Below, piece by piece: positions 1-5,983 of a stretch of 17,403 nt of DNA. Position 1 is the stretch's first letter, and the number at the start of each line of letters is the position of its first letter. The DNA is from UBA6183 sp034676125 (lineage in GTDB: Bacteria; Bacteroidota; Bacteroidia; UKL13-3), in the NCBI GenBank assembly GCA_034676125.1, contig JAUCCO010000071.1, forward strand, positions 1 through 17,403, in the 5' to 3' direction. The notes under the pieces are model-generated. The model searched no databases and was not told the origin of the DNA. It saw only the letters and a program-made list of their open reading frames with translations. The translations under genes were made by a program, and so were the position numbers.

Positions 1-49
1 ATCATAGACATTTTGCAAAAACTAAACCTGCTGACCTAAAATGGACAAG

Positions 50-544
50 TCAGGAGTTAATCTCGTAGGCAATATTATATTCTGTTTCGCTACCCGTGTA
101 CTTATCAATAGCTATTATCTTTTCTCTGTAACTGTAGGTGTCTCCAACTAGGTATGAAAACACAACACCGCCTGAAAAGTAAAAGCGATCTTTTCGTAAC
201 CTAAAAGTTAAAGGCAATTCTAAATATCGGAGTAAATATTGGTATGCCGCATCTTGTTTAAGTCGGCCAGGAATTTCATTCTGATAAGCAATTCTAAATC
301 CTTTTTCTGCATATTGCAATCCAATTATAGCTTCAATTTTCTTTTTTGGGGTTAGATTATAACCCAAAAAAAGAAAACCAGATTGAATACTTTTATCAGG
401 TGGTCGAATGTGTGCAAAGGGACTAACGCCCCATTGCTGGGTAGCATGCGAAATCCCTGTCTTAAAAACTATCCGATGGTTTCTATTTTGACAGAATCCA
501 TGTAATGAATAACCTAAGAATAACAAAAACAGCAAAAGCCTCAT
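50..544 (-). CDS. PorT-like outer-membrane beta-barrel protein, probably cut short by an in-frame stop
   Basis: The 164-aa product starts with a signal peptide (MRLLLFLLFLGYSLHGFCQ) followed by alternating aromatic/polar strands typical of the small outer-membrane barrel family (PorT/OmpW-like, 'outer membrane protein beta-barrel domain'). It resembles the protein at 1158-1865 in layout: a conserved 'IGLQY' strand, an 'LELPLTFRL' strand, and 'FSGGVVFSYLVGDT' against 'IYGIGISLTHLVHST' there. Its ATG overlaps the stop of the upstream lipoprotein gene as ATGA (541-544), so it is the third gene of a minus-strand operon. The TGA at 50-52 lies where the paralogue still has about 60 residues to go. 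Beyond it the same frame stays open to the window edge and reads LVHFRSAGLVLQNVYD, which has barrel-strand character. It is probably a nonsense-interrupted gene, although a short functional form cannot be excluded. The natural ligand or role of this family is unknown. Confidence 0.7.
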   Translation of the reverse strand: MRLLLFLLFLGYSLHGFCQNRNHRIVFKTGISHATQQWGVSPFAHIRPPDKSIQSGFLFLGYNLTPKKKIEAIIGLQYAEKGFRIAYQNEIPGRLKQDAAYQYLLRYLELPLTFRLRKDRFYFSGGVVFSYLVGDTYSYREKIIAIDKYTGSETEYNIAYEINS

Positions 545-1161
545 TCTATTCTTATTAAATCACCATTACAGCAATAATTATAGAAAATACTGGGAAAGTG
601 CAGATCAGGTTTTTTACAGCAAATGGTGAACTTAGGATCTTGGCTTGTTGTGTATTGCATTTCAACCATGGGCGGTGTTTTCGGGTCATCATCATTTAAA
701 CTAATTACATAATCTTTGTTGTTTGTTGTTGAACATGCTACTTTTAATTTAACACTATACGGAAATGACGTTATGCATTTTATGCAATCTGGAGCATCGT
801 CTATTTGCATATAAATTGAGCAATCTTTGAGTTTGTGTGGCAAAGGTTTGGCATAACAAAAAGTCACCTTAAATGCTTTAGTTGGATCTAGTTGACATCC
901 TGATGATGACAGGTCATTAGTTTGGCATTGATTGAAATATGCTTCATATTTGACTTCTGATAAGTTACCCATAAATATAGATGTTATACAGCTTTCACAA
1001 TCTGGATTAATATATTCTGGAATACATGCACATCCAGTTTTACCATAAAATCTGGTATTTTTTGTGTCCTCATTAGTTAATAATTTCTGTTTAGTACATC
1101 CTTAATTCAGCAAAATGATAACTAAATAAAATAATGAATTTAATACAGTTTTCCTTTTCAT
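541..1161 (-). pseudogene. cysteine-rich lipoprotein gene with an in-frame stop in the signal peptide
   Basis: The open part (541-972) encodes 143 aa, but its ATG is internal. Reading in the same frame from ATG 1161 gives MKRKTVLNSLFYLVIILLN, a TAA at 1102-1104 (codon 20), then GCTKQK, so the stop sits one codon before the Gly-Cys of a lipoprotein cleavage site. Three things show that this upstream stretch is coding. ATG 1161 overlaps the stop of the upstream barrel gene as ATGA. The segment has a hydrophobic signal plus Cys. Its motif PDCESCITS (codons 53-61) recurs as PDCIKCITS (codons 124-132). The full frame would be 206 codons with about 16 cysteines, many paired (CxC, CxxC, CC), suggesting a disulfide-rich or metal-binding secreted domain of no family I recognise. 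If translation restarts at Met64 the product would lack export signals. Without the stop it would be an envelope lipoprotein placed between two barrel proteins. A sequencing error at 1102-1104 is possible. Confidence 0.65.
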
Positions 1162-1865
1162 GGTTTTGTTTTTTTAGTGTTTATTATATAGAATGAATTA
1201 ATTGATAATGACATTAAATTGTAAGGTTCAATTTTATTAGAGAACTGAGGCGAAACATACAAGCTGTATTCTAGGTTGATATTTAAAGCAAATCGATTGT
1301 TAAAAGTTCTACCAACGGATATACAGGGGTTAATATTAGTTCTTCTATAATTATTAAGAGAACTATTATTTATTTCATAATAAGATTTAATACTGCTTGT
1401 AAGTACGCCTTCTGAGTTTGGGTAATTATTGTTTTTATATAATCCATTAACAGTTTGTTCTGTCGTTGAATGCACTAAATGTGTTAGACTAATTCCGATG
1501 CCATAGATTAGCTTATTTTTATTAATATGAAGTATTAAAGGAATTTTAATAAATGACTGATTGATATTAGCAGTTTTACTTACATAAGTTTGATGAGGGC
1601 CATTTGACCACTGAGAAGTGTATAGTGTACTATTTTTATAATTATTTAAATTAATTAACTCATAGCTTAAACCAGTTTCTATAAAAAGATTTTGATTTAT
1701 ATTAGTTAATGATACAATTCCAATACTGTTTTTGAACGCAAATGCATTTTTAGGTATAACAATACTGCCGCCAACGCTTAATTTAACACAATAACTATTT
1801 TGCCCAATTGTAGGATAAACCTTAAGAAAAAGGATAATAAATAGCATTAAATGTTTCATAATCAT
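1158..1865 (-). CDS. PorT-like outer-membrane beta-barrel protein
   Basis: This is a 235-aa protein with an N-terminal signal peptide (MKHLMLFIILFLKVYPTIGQ; Met1 or Met3 may be the start, two codons apart) and no other hydrophobic helix. The rest is short alternating beta strands ending in a strand with aromatic residues near the C-terminus (SLSINSFYIINTKKTKP), as expected of a small 8-10-stranded outer-membrane barrel of the PorT-like family. Length is normal for the family, in contrast to its shorter paralogue at 50-544. It heads the three-gene minus-strand block and is joined to the lipoprotein gene by an ATGA overlap (1158-1161), so translation is probably coupled. It is very AT-rich, Asn-rich and uses mainly AGA for Arg, like the cassette at 5984-10304, which hints that this block is accessory too. 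Function beyond outer-membrane location is not evident. Confidence 0.75.
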   Translation of the reverse strand: MIMKHLMLFIILFLKVYPTIGQNSYCVKLSVGGSIVIPKNAFAFKNSIGIVSLTNINQNLFIETGLSYELINLNNYKNSTLYTSQWSNGPHQTYVSKTANINQSFIKIPLILHINKNKLIYGIGISLTHLVHSTTEQTVNGLYKNNNYPNSEGVLTSSIKSYYEINNSSLNNYRRTNINPCISVGRTFNNRFALNINLEYSLYVSPQFSNKIEPYNLMSLSINSFYIINTKKTKP

Positions 1866-1933
1866 TGGCTATATCTATATACAATTATATATATATTATT
1901 TACTAATAACCAAATTGTTATAAAAATTATTAT

Positions 1934-1963
1934 TTTGTTTTAAACCTTATTGATGTAAAATTG
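1934..1963 (+). promoter_or_regulatory. candidate radC promoter within an inverted repeat
   Basis: TTTG (1934-1937) and TAAAATTG (1956-1963) are separated by 18 bp and lie about 40 bp before the radC ATG. This fits the Bacteroidota TTTG / TAnnTTTG promoter with one mismatch in the -7 box. An inverted repeat AAACCTTA (1942-1949) / TAAGGTTT (1965-1972) encloses the -7 box and is followed by a T-rich run. It could be an operator, an attenuator or a chance terminator-like hairpin in this divergent 136-bp gap. Confidence 0.35.
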
Positions 1964-2001
1964 GTAAGGTTTTTTATTTTAGTAGTATAAACCAACCAGC
2001 C

Positions 2002-2709
2002 ATGAGTGAAGACACCCTAAAATTTAACACCATAAAACAATGGGCCGAAGACGATAGACCACGCGAAAAAGCAATGCTAAAAGGACTTGCAGCCTTGTCG
2101 GATGCTGAGTTAGTAGCCATATTAATTGCTACTGGCACACGCCAAGAGAGTGCTGTTGATTTGGCTAAGCGCATTTTGGCCTTAACAAATAATAACTTAG
2201 TAGATTTAGGAAAACTAAATATTAAAGATTTACAAAAAGTAAAAGGGATTGGACAGGCCAAGGCATTAACCATTGCATCGGCATTAGAGTTAGGCCGAAG
2301 ACGAAACTTAGCAGAAGCAAAATCAGACCATGTTTTTATAAAATCTAGTCAACACGCATTTTTATACTTACACCCATTAATGGCCGATCTGCACATTGAA
2401 GAGTTTTGGGTATTGTACCTAAATAATAGATGCAGGGTTATAGAAGCAAAACGTATAAGCGAGGGAGGAGTTTCAGGTACAGTGGCCGACCCTAGGGTTA
2501 TTTTTAAACATGCAATTGAATTGTTGGCCAGTACAATTGTGTTATGTCATAATCATCCATCAGGTGCAAAATTACCAAGCGAAGAAGATAAACGCATTAC
2601 CAAAAAATTAATTGAAGGAGGTAGAATGATAGATGTTCAGGTAATGGATCACATCATTATTGCCGATAACGATTATTATAGTTTTGCTGATGAAGGGTTG
2701 CTAAAATAA
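2002..2709 (+). CDS. radC: RadC family JAB/MPN-domain protein
   Basis: This is a 235-aa member of the RadC (UPF0758) family, full length for the family. The N-terminal part carries a helix-hairpin-helix-like segment (LGKLNIKDLQKVKGIGQAK, residues about 70-90). The C-terminal MPN/JAB domain holds the metal-binding JAMM signature H183-N-H185-P-S-G followed by D196 (PSEED). The family's name comes from an old repair phenotype that was later assigned elsewhere. The biochemical role is unsettled, with predicted metalloprotease-like or DNA-processing activity, and RadC-like genes are often found on mobile elements. It is transcribed alone, divergent from the barrel operon and convergent with the PLP-enzyme gene. 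The start is the first ATG after stops; no Shine-Dalgarno is seen, as usual in the phylum. Confidence 0.93.
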   Translation: MSEDTLKFNTIKQWAEDDRPREKAMLKGLAALSDAELVAILIATGTRQESAVDLAKRILALTNNNLVDLGKLNIKDLQKVKGIGQAKALTIASALELGRRRNLAEAKSDHVFIKSSQHAFLYLHPLMADLHIEEFWVLYLNNRCRVIEAKRISEGGVSGTVADPRVIFKHAIELLASTIVLCHNHPSGAKLPSEEDKRITKKLIEGGRMIDVQVMDHIIIADNDYYSFADEGLLK

Positions 2710-2751
2710 GCTACAATTATATTACTTGAAAATGAATAAACCTTTTACTAT

Positions 2752-2767
2752 TTAACCTATTGGTTAA
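2752..2767. terminator. small hairpin between convergent genes
   Basis: TTAACC-TATT-GGTTAA forms a perfect 6-bp stem with a 4-nt loop. It sits in the 70-bp gap between the 3' ends of radC and the PLP-enzyme gene, where a bidirectional terminator would be expected. The stem is AT-rich and lacks a clean T run, so it is a weak candidate. Confidence 0.35.
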
Positions 2768-2779
2768 TCAAACAATTTC

Positions 2780-3634
2780 TTACAACATAGTAATCATACC
2801 TAACAAACCACCAGTATGAATGGCTAATACATTGCTGCCCTCAGGGTAATAATTTTGCAAGGCAAGTTGCTGTACAGCCAACATCATTTTTGCAGTATAC
2901 ACTTGGTCTAATAAAATGCCCGTATTTGCTGCAAAGTATTTTATAAAACCCATTAGCTCTGGAGTAGTTTTAGCATAACCTCCCGCATTAAATTGGTGGT
3001 GAATTTTTACTTTGTAACCAGCTAAATCATCAACTTCATCATCCATTTTTTGGGCACCTTTTAGCACACAAACGCCCTCTGCTATTATACTTTTTAGTTT
3101 AGCGGCTTGTGCCAATCCTGCAAGTGTAGTGCCTGTTCCCACAGCACAAATGGTATGGGTAATGTTTGTAACACCATCTAAAATATGTGTGCATCCTTTT
3201 ATAGCCAAAGGTCCTTTTCCGCCCTCATCAATAAAATAAGTTAGTGGGTTTTTACTAGCGAACTCATCATACAAAACCTGTTTATTTAAATAATCTTGGC
3301 GCGATACAAAAATTAATTGCATGCCATAAAGTTTACACAAATTAAGCATGTGGTTGCTTACCTCTTCGCCCCGCACAAAAGCTGTTGTTTTAAAATTATA
3401 CATAGCACCTGCACAAGCAAGCGCTACCAAATGATTGCTGTATGCGCCACCAAAGCTAACCAAATGTGTTTGTTGTTGTTGCTTGGCATCAGCTAATACA
3501 TATTGCAGTTTACGCCATTTATTACCCGACACAAACGGATGCAACATATCATCACGTTTTATAAATACATTTATATTATTAAACGCTGGTAAATGTATTT
3601 GTTGTACAGGCGGATTAAAAGGCAGTTCAAGCAT
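2780..3634 (-). CDS. PLP-dependent ACC deaminase / D-cysteine desulfhydrase-like enzyme
   Basis: This 284-aa protein belongs to the tryptophan-synthase-beta fold (type II) PLP enzymes, closest in pattern to 1-aminocyclopropane-1-carboxylate deaminase / D-cysteine desulfhydrase. The PLP lysine is K39 in SGNKWRKLQ. The following FGGAYSNHLVALA is the substrate/PLP-contact loop, and AVGTGTTLAGL is the phosphate-binding Gly-rich loop. Substrate cannot be told from sequence; members deaminate ACC or release sulfide and pyruvate from D-cysteine. At 284 aa it is slightly shorter than classical ACC deaminase (about 340), as is common for the Bacteroidota type. Its ATG shares one base with the TAA of the glucosaminidase gene upstream (TAATG at 3632-3636), so the two are probably translationally coupled, though no metabolic link is obvious. 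It is likely cytoplasmic, with no signal peptide. Confidence 0.88.
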   Translation of the reverse strand: MLELPFNPPVQQIHLPAFNNINVFIKRDDMLHPFVSGNKWRKLQYVLADAKQQQQTHLVSFGGAYSNHLVALACAGAMYNFKTTAFVRGEEVSNHMLNLCKLYGMQLIFVSRQDYLNKQVLYDEFASKNPLTYFIDEGGKGPLAIKGCTHILDGVTNITHTICAVGTGTTLAGLAQAAKLKSIIAEGVCVLKGAQKMDDEVDDLAGYKVKIHHQFNAGGYAKTTPELMGFIKYFAANTGILLDQVYTAKMMLAVQQLALQNYYPEGSNVLAIHTGGLLGMITML

Positions 3635-5244
3635 TAGCGTATTCTAAGTTTTTGACCAACAGAAATGCTGTTGTCCATCATGTTGTTTAGTTTTCTAATA
3701 TCCTCAACCAACACATTGTATTTACGTGCAATGCTATATAAAGTTTCTTTCTCAAGCACTTCGTGGTAAATGGGTTCTTTCGAGTTTAAATCGGGTTCTT
3801 TAATATTAAGTTTTTCACCATTTAAAGGTACTACCACTAACTCTTCGCCTACACGCAAAGTATCATTTAGCATTTCGTTAAGTGCACGTAATTCAATTAC
3901 AGTAGTGTTATATTTTTGTGCTATGCTGTACAATGTTTCGCCTTGTTTTACTATGTGGTAGCCAGCAACAATGGCTTCTTCATGCACATTTATATTCGGT
4001 TGGTTTGGGTTGATGATTAGTTTAGCACCCTCAAAAATACTTTCGCTGTGCAAATGGTTTAACTCCATAATACCTTCAATTTTTACATTGTATTTTTTTG
4101 CTATGGTAAATAAGGTTTCTCCTTTTTGCACGGTATGAAAAAATGCCATATCGTTTTTATTGTCTTCAATTTTTATTTCATACTCATCTTCGGGCAAAGT
4201 AGGTTTTGATGTGGTCACATTTTTCTTTGGGTCGCTATACACTAAGTTGTTGTAATTGCTATCAATTGCAGCCACATTGCTAATGCTTAGGTTTGGTGTA
4301 ATTGGGTTACTGCCTCTTAAAAAAAGTATTTCGCCAACCGCTGCTTGTTGGCCTTCTTTCATCTTATTGCGGCTATATAATTTGCTTAGTTTGATGCCAA
4401 ATCGTTGCGATATTTTTTGCATGTTGTCACCATAATTTACCCGATAATTATCTGCACTACCTTTATAATTTTTAGGTTTAATGTAAATGGTATCGCCCAC
4501 GTTTATTACCGCATCTTTTTGTAAATCGTTGTATTTATAAATTTGCCAAACACGCATGCCATTTTCTAACGCAATACTGGCATAACTATCATTTTCTTTT
4601 GCAACCAATGCCGGTATATTATTAATGGTTATTTTGTTGTGTTCTGCAGCAAATACATCTTGGTTTTCCTTAATTTGTATATTTTCTTTTTCGGTTGGTT
4701 TGGCCAAATCAAACCTATGTAAATTGTGCCTTTCAATTAAGCTAATAAGTAACTTTGGGTAATTGGGGTTTGTAGCATAACCTGCACGTTTTAGTCCTTC
4801 GGCCCAGCCCTTGTAATCTGTTGGTTCTAAATCAAACAAAAATGCATAACGCTGTCCTTTCATCAAAAAATCAGAATGGTCGCGGTAACTATCTTCGGCA
4901 GTTGGGTATTTTCTAAAACACTCTTGTGCTTCATCATCATCTTCTTTTATACTTTCGCCCGCCCAATCTTTTTTACACTTAATGCCAAAATGATTATTGG
5001 CTACTAAAGCCAAACGGCTGTTTCCATTACCACTTTCTAATAATCCTTGTGCCAAGGTAATACTTGCAGGTATGCGGCTTCTATGCATTTCAAGAATAGC
5101 AATTGCACTGTATTTTTCTAAATATTGTTCAACAGTAACTTTAAACGGAAACTCTTTAGTAGAAACTGGTTGTGCTGTAATTTGCTTGTTGGTAGCAAAT
5201 AACAAAGTGATGGTGCATGTTATAAAAACAATATAATTCCTCAT
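3634..5244 (-). CDS. secreted glucosaminidase with five LysM repeats (peptidoglycan hydrolase)
   Basis: This is a 536-aa exported cell-wall enzyme. The signal peptide is residues 1-25 (MRNYIVFITCTITLLFATNK.. to TAQ). The glucosaminidase domain (mannosyl-glycoprotein endo-beta-N-acetylglucosaminidase / FlgJ-like family) spans about 38-178 with the expected catalytic Glu at E70 in QGLLESGNGNS, plus NNHFGIKCK and YRDHSDFL motifs. LysM repeats follow at about 210-254 and 263-310 (both degenerate) and 369-413, 429-473 and 493-536 (strong, GETLYSIAxKYN). It should cleave peptidoglycan glycan strands and bind the wall through LysM. A TAAATTTG box lies just upstream. The first 54 codons and the upstream 83 bp are the left copy (5084-5327) of a 244-bp direct repeat whose right copy lies beyond the inserted cassette. 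The coding sequence is nevertheless intact, meaning the gene's original or replacement 5' end is in place. It is followed with a 1-nt overlap by the PLP-enzyme gene. Confidence 0.92.
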   Translation of the reverse strand: MRNYIVFITCTITLLFATNKQITAQPVSTKEFPFKVTVEQYLEKYSAIAILEMHRSRIPASITLAQGLLESGNGNSRLALVANNHFGIKCKKDWAGESIKEDDDEAQECFRKYPTAEDSYRDHSDFLMKGQRYAFLFDLEPTDYKGWAEGLKRAGYATNPNYPKLLISLIERHNLHRFDLAKPTEKENIQIKENQDVFAAEHNKITINNIPALVAKENDSYASIALENGMRVWQIYKYNDLQKDAVINVGDTIYIKPKNYKGSADNYRVNYGDNMQKISQRFGIKLSKLYSRNKMKEGQQAAVGEILFLRGSNPITPNLSISNVAAIDSNYNNLVYSDPKKNVTTSKPTLPEDEYEIKIEDNKNDMAFFHTVQKGETLFTIAKKYNVKIEGIMELNHLHSESIFEGAKLIINPNQPNINVHEEAIVAGYHIVKQGETLYSIAQKYNTTVIELRALNEMLNDTLRVGEELVVVPLNGEKLNIKEPDLNSKEPIYHEVLEKETLYSIARKYNVLVEDIRKLNNMMDNSISVGQKLRIR

Positions 5245-5327
5245 GCAACAAATTTAGTACAGCATTTGCCCGAAACATTGCATCATGTTAGTGTATTACC
5301 CACAGGTGTATGTTGGGATGGGCAATT
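5084..5327. repeat. 244-bp direct repeat, left copy (5' end of glucosaminidase gene)
   Basis: It matches 10289-10532 base for base at a constant offset of 5205 with no indels and 7 mismatches (5092, 5094, 5103, 5104, 5146, 5158, 5209). It covers codons 1 to about 54 of the intact glucosaminidase gene plus 83 bp upstream. All mismatches lie in the coding part; the last 118 bp, including all non-coding sequence, are identical. It marks the left edge of the inserted cassette. Confidence 0.95.
5249..5256 (-). promoter_or_regulatory. candidate -7 promoter box of the glucosaminidase gene
   Basis: On the minus strand this reads TAAATTTG, a perfect match to the Bacteroidota TAnnTTTG box, 4 nt before the ATG at 5244. 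Transcription from it would give a nearly leaderless mRNA. No clear TTTG -33 element is seen. The same box is duplicated at 10454-10461 in the right repeat copy, where it faces back into the cassette. Confidence 0.35.
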
Positions 5328-5370
5328 GGTTTGTGATTAATACAAAACTTCGGTTTAAAATGAACTTATT

Positions 5371-5470
5371 GGGGCTTTACAGACGTTTCGCTGCGCTACA
5401 GTCTGTACCGGGTGTTCCGCGCTACTCCGTCCAACGCATGAGCAAACGCACTTCGGGGTAGCCAACTTCA
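5371..5470. repeat. GC-rich hairpin-forming patch, possible dispersed repeat
   Basis: This patch is visibly richer in G+C than the flanking DNA and contains nested complementary segments: ACAGAC (5379-5384) with GTCTGT (5401-5406), and GCTACTCCG (5421-5429) with CGGGGTAGC (5454-5462), one G-T pair. No ORF spans it. The wording (TTTCGCTGCGCTACAG..., CGCACTTCGGGGTAGCC) resembles multicopy intergenic repeats I recall from Bacteroidota genomes, but that is memory rather than a search. Confidence 0.45.
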
Positions 5471-5746
5471 CCCTCTTGGTTGGGGTTCATGTGTATACAG
5501 GTTACAAAAAATAACAGTTGCAAAATAACAATCAGGTAGGTGTACAGTAACAATAAATTAATTAATACCTCCTACAAACCGCGCCCATTAAGCCATTTAG
5601 TTTTTAACTCCGCAATGCTGCTGCAAAGTTTGTTGTGGAGAAAATTTGGGGTGATGATTTTTAGTGAGTTGCGGGGTGGTATTGAAAAATACTTAGTGGA
5701 AAAAATAAATTGAAACAAACAAATTGGGGATACCCGTTAATTTTAT

Positions 5747-5762
5747 TTATTTCGTGAAATAA
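5747..5762. promoter_or_regulatory. perfect inverted repeat, possible operator
   Basis: TTATTTC-GT-GAAATAA is a 7+7 perfect inverted repeat with a 2-bp spacer. It lies 222 bp before the helicase ATG inside the cassette leader. The size suits a dimeric HTH repressor, but no regulator is encoded in the cassette, so it might be a chance AT-rich palindrome. Confidence 0.25.
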
Positions 5763-5983
5763 TATCAATATACATGAAACAAAACCTGAGTATCTCATCT
5801 TCGCCAAAAACTAAATTCGATTTCAGAGTTAAATAATCAAACAAATTGCAACTGTTTTACTCAACGAAATTGCAGTTCCTAAAACAAATTGACAATCGAA
5901 CCTCAAATGTGAACTTTAGAAGTTTAAACATGAACAAGGCCCCAATAATCTAACCCACTTAAAGTAATAATATAGTTTAACCA

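Larger units (their letters stand above)
5328..5983. other. 656-bp leader of the cassette, no convincing gene
   Basis: No ORF of recognisable family is present on either strand. Left to right it holds a GC-rich hairpin patch (5371-5470), an AT-rich stretch, a perfect inverted repeat at 5747-5762 and about 200 bp of AT-rich sequence before the helicase ATG. A 20-codon ORF (5774-5836, MKQNLSISSSP...) follows the inverted repeat but has no support. The length is generous for a promoter and could include a small RNA or regulatory leader. Confidence 0.5.

Noticed and set aside
541..1161. Recoding of stops (selenocysteine or alternative code) to explain the in-frame stops
   Set aside because: One stop is TAA, the other TGA; other genes in the window end normally with both, and no SECIS-like structure was seen. 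Nonsense mutation or base error is simpler.
4997..5236. Plus-strand ORF opposite the glucosaminidase 5' end
   Set aside because: Shadow of the well-supported minus-strand gene.
5774..5836. 20-codon ORF MKQNLSISSSP... in the cassette leader
   Set aside because: Very short, no coupling to the helicase gene (about 150 bp away) and no supporting motif.
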